DNA from: Photobacterium kishitanii
GTDB taxonomy: Bacteria > Pseudomonadota > Gammaproteobacteria > Enterobacterales > Vibrionaceae
Assembly: GCF_003026355.1 (NCBI RefSeq)
Contig: NZ_PYON01000022.1
Location: forward strand, 1 to 64,000
Length of the DNA: 64,000 nucleotides
Direction of reading: 5' to 3'
How positions within the stretch are numbered: position 1 is the first letter of the stretch; each line of letters starts with the position of its first letter. Shown in pieces: positions 36,425 to 45,782 of this stretch. The translations under genes were made by a program, and so were the position numbers. The notes under the pieces are model-generated. The model was not told where the DNA came from. It searched no databases and worked only from the letters and a program-made list of their open reading frames with translations.

Positions 36425-36964
36425 ATGAAAAAAATAGTAGCTTTTATTTGGATCTTAACCGTGAGTTTATTTATGAGTACTACTGCGTCAGCAGCATCAA
36501 AAATAACGAGCGAAAATTATTTACTAGGTGCTGGCGATCAAATTCAGATTTTAGTTTATAACGAAGCTGATTTATCTATGAAATTAAAAATAGATGAAAG
36601 TGGTAATATTATTTACCCCTTAATTGGTAAATTACAACTCGCGGGGAAAACACCGGATCAAGTCGCTATTGATATTCGTGAACGATTGAAAAATGGTTAT
36701 ATCAATAATCCTATGGTCACTGTTTCTATGCTTGAATTCCGTCCGATGTATGTTTCTGGTGAAGTTAAAACACCGGGTAGTTATGAATATCAGCCAGGAC
36801 TAACGTTAGAGAAAGCCATTGCAGTTGCTGGTGGTTTTACTGATCGCGCAGATCGTAGCGACATTGATATTCGCCGTGCAAATGGTCAACTATTGAAAGA
36901 TGTTACGGCAACTCAAGCTGTCTATCCTGGTGATACAGTTATTATAGATCAAAGCTTTTTCTAG
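36425..36964 (+). CDS. Short OPX-type polysaccharide export protein (Wza-like, periplasmic)
   Basis: The frame overlaps the barrel gene upstream, but ATG 36425 starts a clear signal peptide (cleavage after TTASA), giving 179 residues. The Poly_export domain (YLLGAGDQIQILVYNE...YPLIGKLQLAGKTPDQVAIDI) is followed by one SLBB domain (MYVSGEVKTPGSYEY...VAGGFTDRADRSDI). Compared with Wza (~380 residues) it lacks the further SLBB domains and the C-terminal amphipathic helix that crosses the outer membrane. There is no lipobox Cys. It probably docks under the beta-barrel encoded just before it. Confidence 0.85.
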   Translation: MKKIVAFIWILTVSLFMSTTASAASKITSENYLLGAGDQIQILVYNEADLSMKLKIDESGNIIYPLIGKLQLAGKTPDQVAIDIRERLKNGYINNPMVTVSMLEFRPMYVSGEVKTPGSYEYQPGLTLEKAIAVAGGFTDRADRSDIDIRRANGQLLKDVTATQAVYPGDTVIIDQSFF

Positions 36965-36980
36965 ATTAGGGTAGTTATAA

Positions 36981-39077
36981 ATGAGTTCATTATTCGTTGA
37001 AGAGGGGAGCAAGTTGGAAAGTACCATTGACTTTTCACGCTTACTAAAATCAACAAAAAAAAATTGGTGGAAAATCTTAGCTTTTGCTGTTGTGGTAACA
37101 GGAACAGCGGTTCCATTTATTTTAAAATTGACACCAAAATATGAAGCTTATGCAACGGTATTGCTTAAAGCTGAATTAACTAATCCAACGACATTTGAGA
37201 AAGTTGTTGATTTTGATTCCACACGTAAAGAATATTATGAGACTCAGTATCAACTACTGAAATCTCGTCGTGTAATTTCACAGGTGGTTGATGATTTAAA
37301 GCTTTATCAAGATCAAGAGTTTATTGGTAAAAAACCAGTAAAAGATGACACCTTAGTAAAACAAAAAGAACGCAGTATTCAATATGTACTTAAACATATG
37401 ACAATATCTCCAGTTCGAAAAACACAATTGGTTGAAGTGGGGTTCGAATCAACAACAGCAAAAGATGCAGCAGCTGTTGCTAATGATATTGTGAAAGTGT
37501 TTGTTAACTATTCCGTTGAAGATAATCGTGATGCGAGCTTAAATGTTTCTTCGTTACTTGAAACTGAAGTCGATGATTTGAATCATCAATTGAAAGCGAA
37601 AGAAGCAAATCTTAATGCCTTTTTGAAAAAAGAGGGCTTGATTACTTTTCGTGGTGTTGATGGTTTTCAGACTGAGCAGCTTTCATTATTAACTGATAAT
37701 TTAGCAACGGCTACTGCTCAACGTGTTAATTTAGAAGCACTTTATAAAACAGTTGCGGCTTATAAAAAACAAGGATTTAATGCATTAGCTGCTATTCCTG
37801 ATGTTTCTCGCCATCCGCAGATGGAAAATCTACGGCAGATGATTATTGAGCAGAAAACACAACTTGCTGATCTTGAAAATCGTTATGGTCCTAAATATGA
37901 GAAAGTGATTCAAGCTCGTTCACAACTTGTTGTTCTTCAACACCAAGCAAATAATTTGATTAATCAAATAGCTGAAGGTATCAAAGAGCAATATCAAGCA
38001 TCAGTTGTTAAGCAAAATCAATTACAAGCTGCAGTTGATAAACGCACTGGCGCATTCCAGCTATTGGGCGAGAAAAAGACAAAATATAACAATATGATGG
38101 ATGATATTAGTCAGACACGTACGTTATATAATCAATTGCTACAACGTCAGAATGAAACGCAATTGAGTGGTCAGTTCTCTGAACCAACAGCGAAAGCGAT
38201 TGATAGCGCTATCGTGCCATTAAAGCCGACAAAACCTAATAAAAAATTGTTGATTGTTGTTGTTGCTATTATGTCATTACTCATTGCTATTCTGTTCGTG
38301 ATAGTGATGGCAGCATTAAATAATAAAGTCATGTCTATTAATGAAATCAAACGACGTTTAGGACTTGATACTATTGGGGAAATTAAGTCGTATTCTCAAG
38401 ATATTACACCTAACTTGGTGCTTGATAGCAGTGCACAATTTGCAACATTAGACGAAGCATCACTTGGTATTCGTAGTCAGTTATTATTACTTAATACTGA
38501 AGCGAAAATGTTAACAGTAACATCAGCAACAGCACAAGAAGGTAAGTCATTAGTCTCAACATTAGTTGCGAAAGCGATGGCTATTGATACAAAAGTATTA
38601 TTGGTCGATATGGATTTACGCCATTCAAGTATTACTCAATCTTTGGGTTGTACTAATGAGAAAGGGTTAACAGACATTCTCTACAACAATGTGGCACTGA
38701 ATGACGCTATTGTTAATCATCATGGAGTGGATGTTTTACCTATTGGTAGTGATACAACACGCTCGCCATTGATCGTGTTAACTCATCAGAAGTTAGCTGA
38801 ATTGTGTGCTGAATTACGACAGAATTATGACTATATTATTATTGATACGCCTGCGGTTACTGATGCTAAGGATGCGATTTTAATCAGTCAACTTACAGAT
38901 GCTGTATTATTTGTGGCGGCTTCTAATAATAACAGTTCGAATGTTTCTCTATCGGCCTTGAATCAACTGAAACAATATCAAGCAAATGTGCTTGGTTGTG
39001 TGTTGAATAAAGTTAATAGTAAGTTGTTAGAGTCAAATGAGAACCTAACACCACCATCAAAGGGTGTTATTTTATGA
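36981..39077 (+). CDS. Wzc-like polysaccharide co-polymerase/BY-kinase
   Basis: A 698-residue inner-membrane protein: a Wzz domain between two membrane helices (~35-55 and ~418-440), long coiled coils (~190-400), and a cytosolic tyrosine kinase domain with a Walker A-like loop (SATAQEGKSLVS, ~514-525), Walker A' LLVDMDLRHSS and Walker B YIIIDTPAVTDA. The C-terminal tail (ESNENLTPPSKGVIL) holds no tyrosine cluster, unlike E. coli Wzc. It should set chain length and couple polymerisation to export. Its stop codon overlaps the next start (ATGA). Confidence 0.88.
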   Translation: MSSLFVEEGSKLESTIDFSRLLKSTKKNWWKILAFAVVVTGTAVPFILKLTPKYEAYATVLLKAELTNPTTFEKVVDFDSTRKEYYETQYQLLKSRRVISQVVDDLKLYQDQEFIGKKPVKDDTLVKQKERSIQYVLKHMTISPVRKTQLVEVGFESTTAKDAAAVANDIVKVFVNYSVEDNRDASLNVSSLLETEVDDLNHQLKAKEANLNAFLKKEGLITFRGVDGFQTEQLSLLTDNLATATAQRVNLEALYKTVAAYKKQGFNALAAIPDVSRHPQMENLRQMIIEQKTQLADLENRYGPKYEKVIQARSQLVVLQHQANNLINQIAEGIKEQYQASVVKQNQLQAAVDKRTGAFQLLGEKKTKYNNMMDDISQTRTLYNQLLQRQNETQLSGQFSEPTAKAIDSAIVPLKPTKPNKKLLIVVVAIMSLLIAILFVIVMAALNNKVMSINEIKRRLGLDTIGEIKSYSQDITPNLVLDSSAQFATLDEASLGIRSQLLLLNTEAKMLTVTSATAQEGKSLVSTLVAKAMAIDTKVLLVDMDLRHSSITQSLGCTNEKGLTDILYNNVALNDAIVNHHGVDVLPIGSDTTRSPLIVLTHQKLAELCAELRQNYDYIIIDTPAVTDAKDAILISQLTDAVLFVAASNNNSSNVSLSALNQLKQYQANVLGCVLNKVNSKLLESNENLTPPSKGVIL

Positions 39078-40282
39078 GTTTAATTAAAGGTGCCTCTACA
39101 ATAGGAGGCGCTTCAGTTATCTCGCAACTAATTGGTGCATTTACTATTTTATTTATGTCATACCGTTTTGGTATGTCAGATGTAGGTAATTATGCACTTA
39201 CATTTAGTATAATAATGATTGGTGCTCAAATTGCACTTTATGGTTCGCATTTTTTGCTGCCAAAAGTTAATCAACAAGATATAGGCAAAGCGGTGGTTTT
39301 CTGTATGCTGCAATCTTGGGGAATAAGTGCAATTTATATTTATATTGTAAGTCATTTTTTCGAATTACCATTTGTTGCGATTTATGTGTTAACTGCTAGT
39401 TATTCAATGATGATTATTTCTGAGTATGTTTTCTTACGAAATAAGATATTCAGTAAGCTGGCTATTCAGCGAATTTCGGTAACCTCAATTGTCTTTTTGG
39501 CATTATTAGTGTCATGGAAAATTGAGTATTTTTACTATATATGGGCTGGTGCACATTTATGTTTGATTGGCTATTGGTTATATAAATGTTTAGATTTTAG
39601 TATTTTTTCTAAATCTGACTTTTTACCAACAACCCAAGTTCGGTTTTGCATTAAACATTGGAATCATTTATCACGAGTCGGTACTGCAGAAGTTGTCGCT
39701 AATGCGAGTTTACAGTTACCCACGGTACTCATTAACTATTGGTTCAGCCCATTAGTTGCGGGTTATTTTGCTGTTGTTAACCGTTTTTGTTTATCGCCAG
39801 TACTCATTCTTGGTCAGTCTGTGCGTAATTATACGTTCTCAAAATGGTCCGAAGATTTTCGTAACAAAGTGTTTAATTACTCTGAATTTAAACAAGTTCG
39901 GTTATTTTTAGTGGTAATTGCATCGGTAACAGTTGCTGGTATTTATTTTGTTTATCCATGGTTAACGCAACATGTATTAGGTGAGCAATGGGTACAGTCG
40001 GTTGAAACTTCACGTTTAATGTTACCTTATGTATTTGCGATGCTTGCGTTTGTTCCAATGACAGTGATCGAATTAATTTTTGGTGCGCCTAATTATTTCT
40101 TACGTATTCAATGTGAGCAATTAGCGATAGTGATATTGGCACTTGTAATTATTCCATTTATTTATAAGAGTTATGTTGTTTCATTATTGGCCTTTACAGT
40201 GCTAACAGCTGGGCGGTATTTAATGATTTATATTAAAATCAATAAACATGCGATTGTTTTGCGTGATAAAGGCGTAGTGTAA
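39074..40282 (+). CDS. Wzx-like flippase (MOP superfamily)
   Basis: A 402-residue protein with 12 predicted hydrophobic helices and the N-terminal pattern IKGASTIGGASVISQLIGAFTILF typical of polysaccharide transport proteins. It should flip the lipid-linked repeat unit to the periplasm. It overlaps the kinase gene by 4 bases and abuts the polymerase gene with no gap, so the genes are translationally coupled. Confidence 0.85.
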   Translation: MSLIKGASTIGGASVISQLIGAFTILFMSYRFGMSDVGNYALTFSIIMIGAQIALYGSHFLLPKVNQQDIGKAVVFCMLQSWGISAIYIYIVSHFFELPFVAIYVLTASYSMMIISEYVFLRNKIFSKLAIQRISVTSIVFLALLVSWKIEYFYYIWAGAHLCLIGYWLYKCLDFSIFSKSDFLPTTQVRFCIKHWNHLSRVGTAEVVANASLQLPTVLINYWFSPLVAGYFAVVNRFCLSPVLILGQSVRNYTFSKWSEDFRNKVFNYSEFKQVRLFLVVIASVTVAGIYFVYPWLTQHVLGEQWVQSVETSRLMLPYVFAMLAFVPMTVIELIFGAPNYFLRIQCEQLAIVILALVIIPFIYKSYVVSLLAFTVLTAGRYLMIYIKINKHAIVLRDKGVV

Positions 40283-41674
40283 ATGAATACCGGCGTTTTT
40301 TTTCAAGCTTATGTATTTATCACACTAATTTTTAGTGGAACGGCACAATATTTTACTGATATTGATGCCTTTCTATGGTTGCCCTTTATTATGACAATGG
40401 TGATGGTTGCCTTAGTGCCATTACAGACTCGTTATAATTATAAGCAACTAGATCAGCTTGAAACGACAGTTTTAGTACTTTTTGCTGGTTTTTTTGTGTT
40501 AGCAATAACCAGTACTCTGATGCAAGAAGGGCTAAAGACCACGATTGCAGGTATTAAAAATGGCTTAGGTATATCATTACTATTACCTTGTTTAATATTA
40601 GGTTTTTGTCGTGAATCACAGTTATACCGTATTTGCCAAAAATTATATTGGGTATTTTATGCTCAAATTCCCTTTGTTGTTTATCAAGCTTTAATTGTTG
40701 TTCCAGCAAGGGTTGCTTTTGAGGGCAAGATGGACTCATGGGACTCGGTTGTTGGTACTTTTGGCGGTAGTATGATCGCCGGTGGTAATGGTGCATCGAT
40801 GGGTCTATTTACCTTGCTTATTATGATGATGAAATTGTCTGAATATAAGCATGGGGTGGCAAAATTGTGGTCGTTAGCACTACATTTGGCAATTGGCTTT
40901 ATTATTTGTGTTGTTGCAGAAGTTAAGTTTGTAACATTATTAGCGCCATTTTTCTTACTTTATGTATATATAAAGCCAAGCTATGTCAAAGAAGTCAGAG
41001 TTATCGACTTTAAAACGATTTTATTATCGATTGTCGGTATTTTTATATTATTGTCGATAATAATTACAATTTTATCATTAGGGTATACCAGTAAATACCA
41101 ATCACATTCGATGAGTATTTTTGATATTTTCCTACAAAATATTGGTTATATTTTTGATCCGACAATTATCGTAGCTGGTCTTGATGGCAACTTAGATGAA
41201 TTAGGACGTGTAACGGCATTAGCGTTTTGGTCACACCACTCTGATATTCACGGCCTTGTGAATCAGTTATTTGGATATGGTCTGAATAGTTCAAATGCCG
41301 GTGGTGCCGATCCTGGTTATATTGCAATGCTGTTTGAATTAAGTTTAGGTTCAACAGCGTTAGCGATTTTTTTATGGGAGATTGGTCTTGTAGGAACGGG
41401 TTTACTATTAGCGATTGTGTTCATTATTTTGAAAGGTTCAAAGCCAAAGCCATTATTTTCAACCAAGGACTTATCAAGAGCTGATATTAACTTGTTATCT
41501 TATCAGCCTGCTTTTATTGGATTTATTATCGCAGGTTTGATTACGTTACCTTATTCACCGTTACTTGCCTTGATACCGGTATTTCAGTTCCAGTTCTATT
41601 TTGTGCTAGGTGCAATGATTATTATTCGTAAAGCAACCTCAATAAAAGCAAGAGAGATGGTATGTTTGAATTAA
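40283..41674 (+). CDS. Wzy-like polysaccharide polymerase
   Basis: A 463-residue polytopic protein with about 11-12 helices and a large periplasmic loop (~280-355, containing LGRVTALAFWSHHSDIHGLVNQLFGYGLNSSNAGG), the layout of O-antigen polymerase-like Wzy proteins. No short motif is diagnostic; the call rests on topology and on its place directly after Wzx. It should join repeat units at the periplasmic face. Confidence 0.75.
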   Translation: MNTGVFFQAYVFITLIFSGTAQYFTDIDAFLWLPFIMTMVMVALVPLQTRYNYKQLDQLETTVLVLFAGFFVLAITSTLMQEGLKTTIAGIKNGLGISLLLPCLILGFCRESQLYRICQKLYWVFYAQIPFVVYQALIVVPARVAFEGKMDSWDSVVGTFGGSMIAGGNGASMGLFTLLIMMMKLSEYKHGVAKLWSLALHLAIGFIICVVAEVKFVTLLAPFFLLYVYIKPSYVKEVRVIDFKTILLSIVGIFILLSIIITILSLGYTSKYQSHSMSIFDIFLQNIGYIFDPTIIVAGLDGNLDELGRVTALAFWSHHSDIHGLVNQLFGYGLNSSNAGGADPGYIAMLFELSLGSTALAIFLWEIGLVGTGLLLAIVFIILKGSKPKPLFSTKDLSRADINLLSYQPAFIGFIIAGLITLPYSPLLALIPVFQFQFYFVLGAMIIIRKATSIKAREMVCLN

Positions 41675-42162
41675 TTAAAAAAGAGTTAGCATTAAACCCT
41701 GGATTAACATCTAAGTTTTTTATTGTTAATTTTCGGTTAGCTTCTTTATTTTATACTTCTGGTCTAATAAAAAAAATATTTATTATTAACGTTATTATTC
41801 TTAAATTACTTAAATTTATTTGTGGGCTTGATATATCACCAAAAACAAAGATTGGTTCTGGTTTTATTTTGTTTCATCCACAGAATATTGTTATTAATGC
41901 CGATAGTGTATTAGGTGACAATGTGATGCTTAAACATAATGTGACTATTGGTAATAAAGTTGATGCCGCTACTGGCCGTCATGTATCACCTATTATTGGT
42001 AATAATGTTGAATTAAGTCCCGGTGTGGTTGTGTTGGGTAACGTTAGTATTGGTGATAATTCAATTATTGGTGCTGGAGCAATTGTTGTGAAAAGTATAC
42101 CTAAAAATTCAATTGCAGTGGGTAACCCAGCAATCGTCATTAAAGAAATAAGTGAGAATTAG
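41662..42162 (+). CDS. Serine acetyltransferase-like hexapeptide acyltransferase
   Basis: A 166-residue left-handed beta-helix protein with hexapeptide repeats (IGSGFILFHPQNIVINADSVLGDNVMLKHNVTIGN..., IGNNVELSPGVVVLGNVSIGDNSIIGAGAIV) and the catalytic-type histidine region. It resembles CysE-type transferases found in EPS loci rather than cysteine biosynthesis enzymes. It probably O-acetylates a sugar of the repeat unit in the cytosol. It overlaps the polymerase gene by 13 bases. Confidence 0.8.
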   Translation: MFELIKKELALNPGLTSKFFIVNFRLASLFYTSGLIKKIFIINVIILKLLKFICGLDISPKTKIGSGFILFHPQNIVINADSVLGDNVMLKHNVTIGNKVDAATGRHVSPIIGNNVELSPGVVVLGNVSIGDNSIIGAGAIVVKSIPKNSIAVGNPAIVIKEISEN

Positions 42163-42165
42163 TGA

Positions 42166-43389
42166 ATGAACACGAAAATTAATGTCATTAATTTTGTACC
42201 TGAAGAGTTACCATCTTATCGTCCCGATGTTGATGTTTTATACTCTAAAGAGTTACCAAAAGAAGGTGTAAATACCACTATTGTTGGTATGCCTAAGACT
42301 GGAACTGTGCATATTGAAACGGATGGCAGTACCTTAAAAACCAGTAAGAAAACAACTAATCGTCATTTAGATTCAATCGTTTATTTTTTTAATGCAGCGA
42401 AGTTAGCCTTGAGTGCAAAAAAAGACGGTTTTCAATTAATTCAAGTTCGTGACATGGTGTGGGTGGGGTTGATCTGTCTAGCGATAGCTAAATTGATCAA
42501 GCTACCTTATAGCTACTGGGTATCATTTTTGTATGCTGAAAGTCGAACAATACGAGCAAAAGATCAAACTGAAAATATTTCTAGTTGGAAGCGTCCAATT
42601 ATTTTAGCGCGTGGTTTGCTTGAGGAGTTTATCCTTTATCGCATTATTTTACCTCATTCAGATCGCGTGTATGTGCAAAGTGATTTCATGCTTAATTACA
42701 TTAAAGGTAAAGGCATTGAACAACATAACATGATGGTTGTGCCAATGGGGGTAGATTTTGAGAAGATCGATAACTTTGCCAATACTGATGCAATAAAAAT
42801 TGAAAAATGGGGTGATGCGCCCGTTATTGGTTATTTAGGTAGTCTTGATAGATTACGTAAACTTGACATTATTATTGAAGCATTTAAAGAAGCTAAAGTT
42901 TCTGTACCAACCTTAAAACTGCTCTTTGTTGGTGATTCCGAGGTGATGAAAGATCGCGAGTTTTTGCAACAAACAGCTGATGATATGGGCTTGAGTGATG
43001 ATTTTTATATCACTGGCTGGGTACAAACAGAGCAAGCTTGGGCGTATCTCAAAGGCGTAGATATGGTCATAGGATTTATGAACCGTGGTTTGTTGTTAGA
43101 CGTTTCAACACCAACTAAAGCAATGGAATATATGGCACTTAAAAAAGCCATGGTTTGTAATGATTCACCTGATCAGCAATTTGTGATTGAACAATCTGGT
43201 TGTGGGCGAGTTACTGATGGAACGAGCCAATCATATGCTGCGGCGATGGTTGAATTGGCACAACAGCCAATGACACAAACAGAGTTAGATGCTGGATACA
43301 ATTATATTAAAAATAACCGTTCTTATGCGTTTATTGGTGAGCAAGTTGCTGCTGATATTAAGAATGTTGTTAATCAAAAAAATTCATAA
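42166..43389 (+). CDS. Glycosyltransferase family 4 protein, first of three
   Basis: A 407-residue GT-B enzyme. The C-terminal donor-binding half has IGYLGSLDRLRKLDIIIEAF, KLLFVGDSEV and STPTKAMEYMALKKAMVCND, with the donor-site Glu in the (E)x7E-type position. The N-terminal half (VRDMVWVGLICLAIAKLIKLPYSYW) is acceptor-specific. It should add one sugar to the growing undecaprenyl-linked repeat unit. It starts 4 bases after the acetyltransferase stop. Confidence 0.85.
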   Translation: MNTKINVINFVPEELPSYRPDVDVLYSKELPKEGVNTTIVGMPKTGTVHIETDGSTLKTSKKTTNRHLDSIVYFFNAAKLALSAKKDGFQLIQVRDMVWVGLICLAIAKLIKLPYSYWVSFLYAESRTIRAKDQTENISSWKRPIILARGLLEEFILYRIILPHSDRVYVQSDFMLNYIKGKGIEQHNMMVVPMGVDFEKIDNFANTDAIKIEKWGDAPVIGYLGSLDRLRKLDIIIEAFKEAKVSVPTLKLLFVGDSEVMKDREFLQQTADDMGLSDDFYITGWVQTEQAWAYLKGVDMVIGFMNRGLLLDVSTPTKAMEYMALKKAMVCNDSPDQQFVIEQSGCGRVTDGTSQSYAAAMVELAQQPMTQTELDAGYNYIKNNRSYAFIGEQVAADIKNVVNQKNS

Positions 43390-44609
43390 TGGCTGGTGAT
43401 TCAATGAAAGTTCTATTTGTTAATAAATTCTTTTTCCCACATGGCGGTGCTGAAACTGTTTTCTTTCAAGAGCGCGATATGGTTCAAGAAGCAGGGTATC
43501 AAGTTATTGATTTTTCAATGAAGCATGAAAAGAACATCCCGTCAGATTATGCTGATTTTTTTGTTGATAATGTTGATTACCATGGTAAACATTCTATTTT
43601 TGATAATATTAAAGTTGCAGTTAATTTTGTACATAATCAATATGCATGTGATCAATTTGAAAAGCTAATTAAAGCAGAGCGACCTGATATTGTTCATTTT
43701 CATAATATTTATCACCAAATAACACCATCAGTGATAAAGATTGCACAAAAGTTAGGTTGTAAAACGGTACTAACAGCACATGATTATAAATCGGTTTGTC
43801 CTAATTACAGTATGCTTGCTGCAGGTGAGAATATTGAATTAGACTGGATCACAGGCAGTAATATTAATTTATTTAAATACCAGTGGCAGGATGGCTCATG
43901 GCCACGCAGTGTATTATTGTCACTAGAGGCATTATATCATCGTACGATGAAGAGCTATGAAGCATTAGATGCTTTTATTGCTCCTTGTGAATTTATGAAA
44001 TCAATGATCTTACGTCAAATTCCATCTGCAAATGTTGATGTAATCGTTAATGGTATTGACGCATCAACAACAGATATTGGTAACGATGGTGGTTACTTTT
44101 TATTTTGTGGTCGATTAACTAAAGAGAAAGGCATTGTTACGTTAGCACAAGCGCATAGTCAACTAATGGGGAATACACCTCTTAAAGTGTTAGGTACCGG
44201 ACCTATGCTAGATCATATTAAACAACATTTTGATAATGTTGAATTATTAGGTTTTCAAACAGGTGATGCACTAACAGAAATTATTAAAAATGCTAAAGCA
44301 GTTATTGTGCCATCGGAGTGGAATGAAAACTGCTCTATGTCAGTTTTAGAAGCGATGAGCTACGGTAAGCCAGTTATCGGAGCTAATATTGGCGGTATTC
44401 CAGAGCAAGTGTTAGATGGTGAAACTGGGTATTTATTTAACTCTGGCGATGCTGATGATCTGGCAGCTAAAATGCAGTTATTAGCTGATGATGAAGCATT
44501 AGTGGCAGCAATGGGACAAAAAGGTCGCGCGCGATTATTAGAGAAATATTCATTAGATGCACATAAAAGAGATTTGATTAAATTGTATCAATCACTTTTA
44601 GCTAACTAA
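43389..44609 (+). CDS. Glycosyltransferase family 4 protein, second of three
   Basis: A 406-residue GT-B enzyme with NKFFFPHGGAETVFFQ (acceptor-side glycine motif), HFHNIYHQITPSVI, TAHDYKSVCPNYSML and, in the donor half, FCGRLTKEKGIVTLAQ and VPSEWNENCSMSVLEAMSYGKPVIG, a good EX7E motif. ATG 43404 (MKVLFVNKFF) is an equally good start. ATG 43389 overlaps the previous stop. It is followed by a hairpin that could reduce downstream expression. Confidence 0.88.
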   Translation: MAGDSMKVLFVNKFFFPHGGAETVFFQERDMVQEAGYQVIDFSMKHEKNIPSDYADFFVDNVDYHGKHSIFDNIKVAVNFVHNQYACDQFEKLIKAERPDIVHFHNIYHQITPSVIKIAQKLGCKTVLTAHDYKSVCPNYSMLAAGENIELDWITGSNINLFKYQWQDGSWPRSVLLSLEALYHRTMKSYEALDAFIAPCEFMKSMILRQIPSANVDVIVNGIDASTTDIGNDGGYFLFCGRLTKEKGIVTLAQAHSQLMGNTPLKVLGTGPMLDHIKQHFDNVELLGFQTGDALTEIIKNAKAVIVPSEWNENCSMSVLEAMSYGKPVIGANIGGIPEQVLDGETGYLFNSGDADDLAAKMQLLADDEALVAAMGQKGRARLLEKYSLDAHKRDLIKLYQSLLAN

Positions 44610-44622
44610 TTTCCCTAAAAAT

Positions 44623-44649
44623 AAAATGCCAGTTAGCAGCTGGCATTTT
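44623..44649 (+). terminator. Hairpin inside the EPS gene cluster
   Basis: The stem AAAATGCCAG/CTGGCATTTT with a 7-base loop lies in the 60-base gap between the second and third GT4 genes. The T-run is part of the stem, so termination is probably partial. Confidence 0.6.
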
Positions 44650-44669
44650 ACATTTGAAGAGACGGTATT

Positions 44670-45782
44670 GTGAATAAATCTATTTTAGTTTTGGGTACGC
44701 GTGGCATTCCTAATGTTGCTGGCGGTGTTGAATCACATTGCCAAGCTTTATATCCATTGTTAGTTGAAAAATATAACTTGGATATTACTGTCACAGCCCG
44801 TAAACCTTATGTTCCTTATACAAAGACTGTATATGAAGGGGTTAAGCTAGTTGCCTTACCCGCGGTGAAAAATAAAGCGTTAGAGGCGCCATTACACTCA
44901 TTGCTTGCTGCTTTTTATGCGATAAAAACCGGAGCAGATATTGTCCATATCCATGCGATAGGACCTGGGTTAGTTACGCCACTATTACGCTTATTTGGTA
45001 AGAAAGTGGTTTTTACTCATCACAGCCAAAATTATGATCATCAAAAGTGGGGTAAATTAGCTAAGTTTATTCTGCGCTTGGGTGAGAAATGTGCGATGAA
45101 ATATGCCTCTGAGGTCATTGTTATTTCAGACTTTATGCAAAAGTTGATGAGTGAGAAGTATGGGCGCGATGATACTCATCTTATTTTTAATGGTGTCAAT
45201 AAGCCACAATTGCCTGATCAACAAATTATTAAACAATACTTGGATCGCTATGATTTAGCCCCTCGCGATTATGTCGTCGCTGTTGGTCGCTTTTCACAAG
45301 AGAAAGGCTTAGATGTATTATTAGAAGCCTATAAGCGTAGTGGTATTAAGAAGAAATTAGTCCTTGTTGGCGATAGTGATCAGCCAACAGCCTATAGCGA
45401 TAAGTTAAAGGCAACTGCACTTGCTACATCAGGTGTTGTATTAACGGGTTTCTTATCTGGCGAAGCACTTAATAGTATTTTTTCACAGGCAGATACTTTT
45501 GTTTTACCATCATTTAGTGAAGGTTTACCAATCGCTTTATTAGAGGCAATGTCGTTTTCTTTGCCTGTTGTTGTGAGTGATATTCCAGCGAATAAAGCTG
45601 TCCATTTAGCGGATAAATGTTATTTTGCATGCGGAGATAGTCAAGCATTGGCCACATTATTAACAACAGCTGTGAATCAACCGTTAGTTTGTTATGCTGA
45701 ATATTTGAAAAAATATGATTGGAATTTAATTGCTCAGCAAACTTATGATGTGTTCTTAGCTGCTGAAAATAATAATGGGTGA
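44670..45782 (+). CDS. Glycosyltransferase family 4 protein, third of three
   Basis: A 370-residue GT-B enzyme with TRGIPNVAGGVESHCQALYP at the N-terminus, GADIVHIHAIGPGLV, FTHHSQNYDHQKWGKL, and the donor-site motifs VGRFSQEKGLDVLLEAY and LPSFSEGLPIALLEAMSF (EX7E). Its family includes transferases that add rhamnose or galactose-type sugars in surface polysaccharides. The specificity is not readable. Its start lies behind the internal hairpin, with GAGACGG as ribosome site. Confidence 0.88.
   Translation: MNKSILVLGTRGIPNVAGGVESHCQALYPLLVEKYNLDITVTARKPYVPYTKTVYEGVKLVALPAVKNKALEAPLHSLLAAFYAIKTGADIVHIHAIGPGLVTPLLRLFGKKVVFTHHSQNYDHQKWGKLAKFILRLGEKCAMKYASEVIVISDFMQKLMSEKYGRDDTHLIFNGVNKPQLPDQQIIKQYLDRYDLAPRDYVVAVGRFSQEKGLDVLLEAYKRSGIKKKLVLVGDSDQPTAYSDKLKATALATSGVVLTGFLSGEALNSIFSQADTFVLPSFSEGLPIALLEAMSFSLPVVVSDIPANKAVHLADKCYFACGDSQALATLLTTAVNQPLVCYAEYLKKYDWNLIAQQTYDVFLAAENNNG

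Noticed and set aside
43389-43404. Frameshift between the first and second glycosyltransferase genes
   Set aside because: The overlapping stop and start are normal coupling; both proteins have complete GT-B halves.
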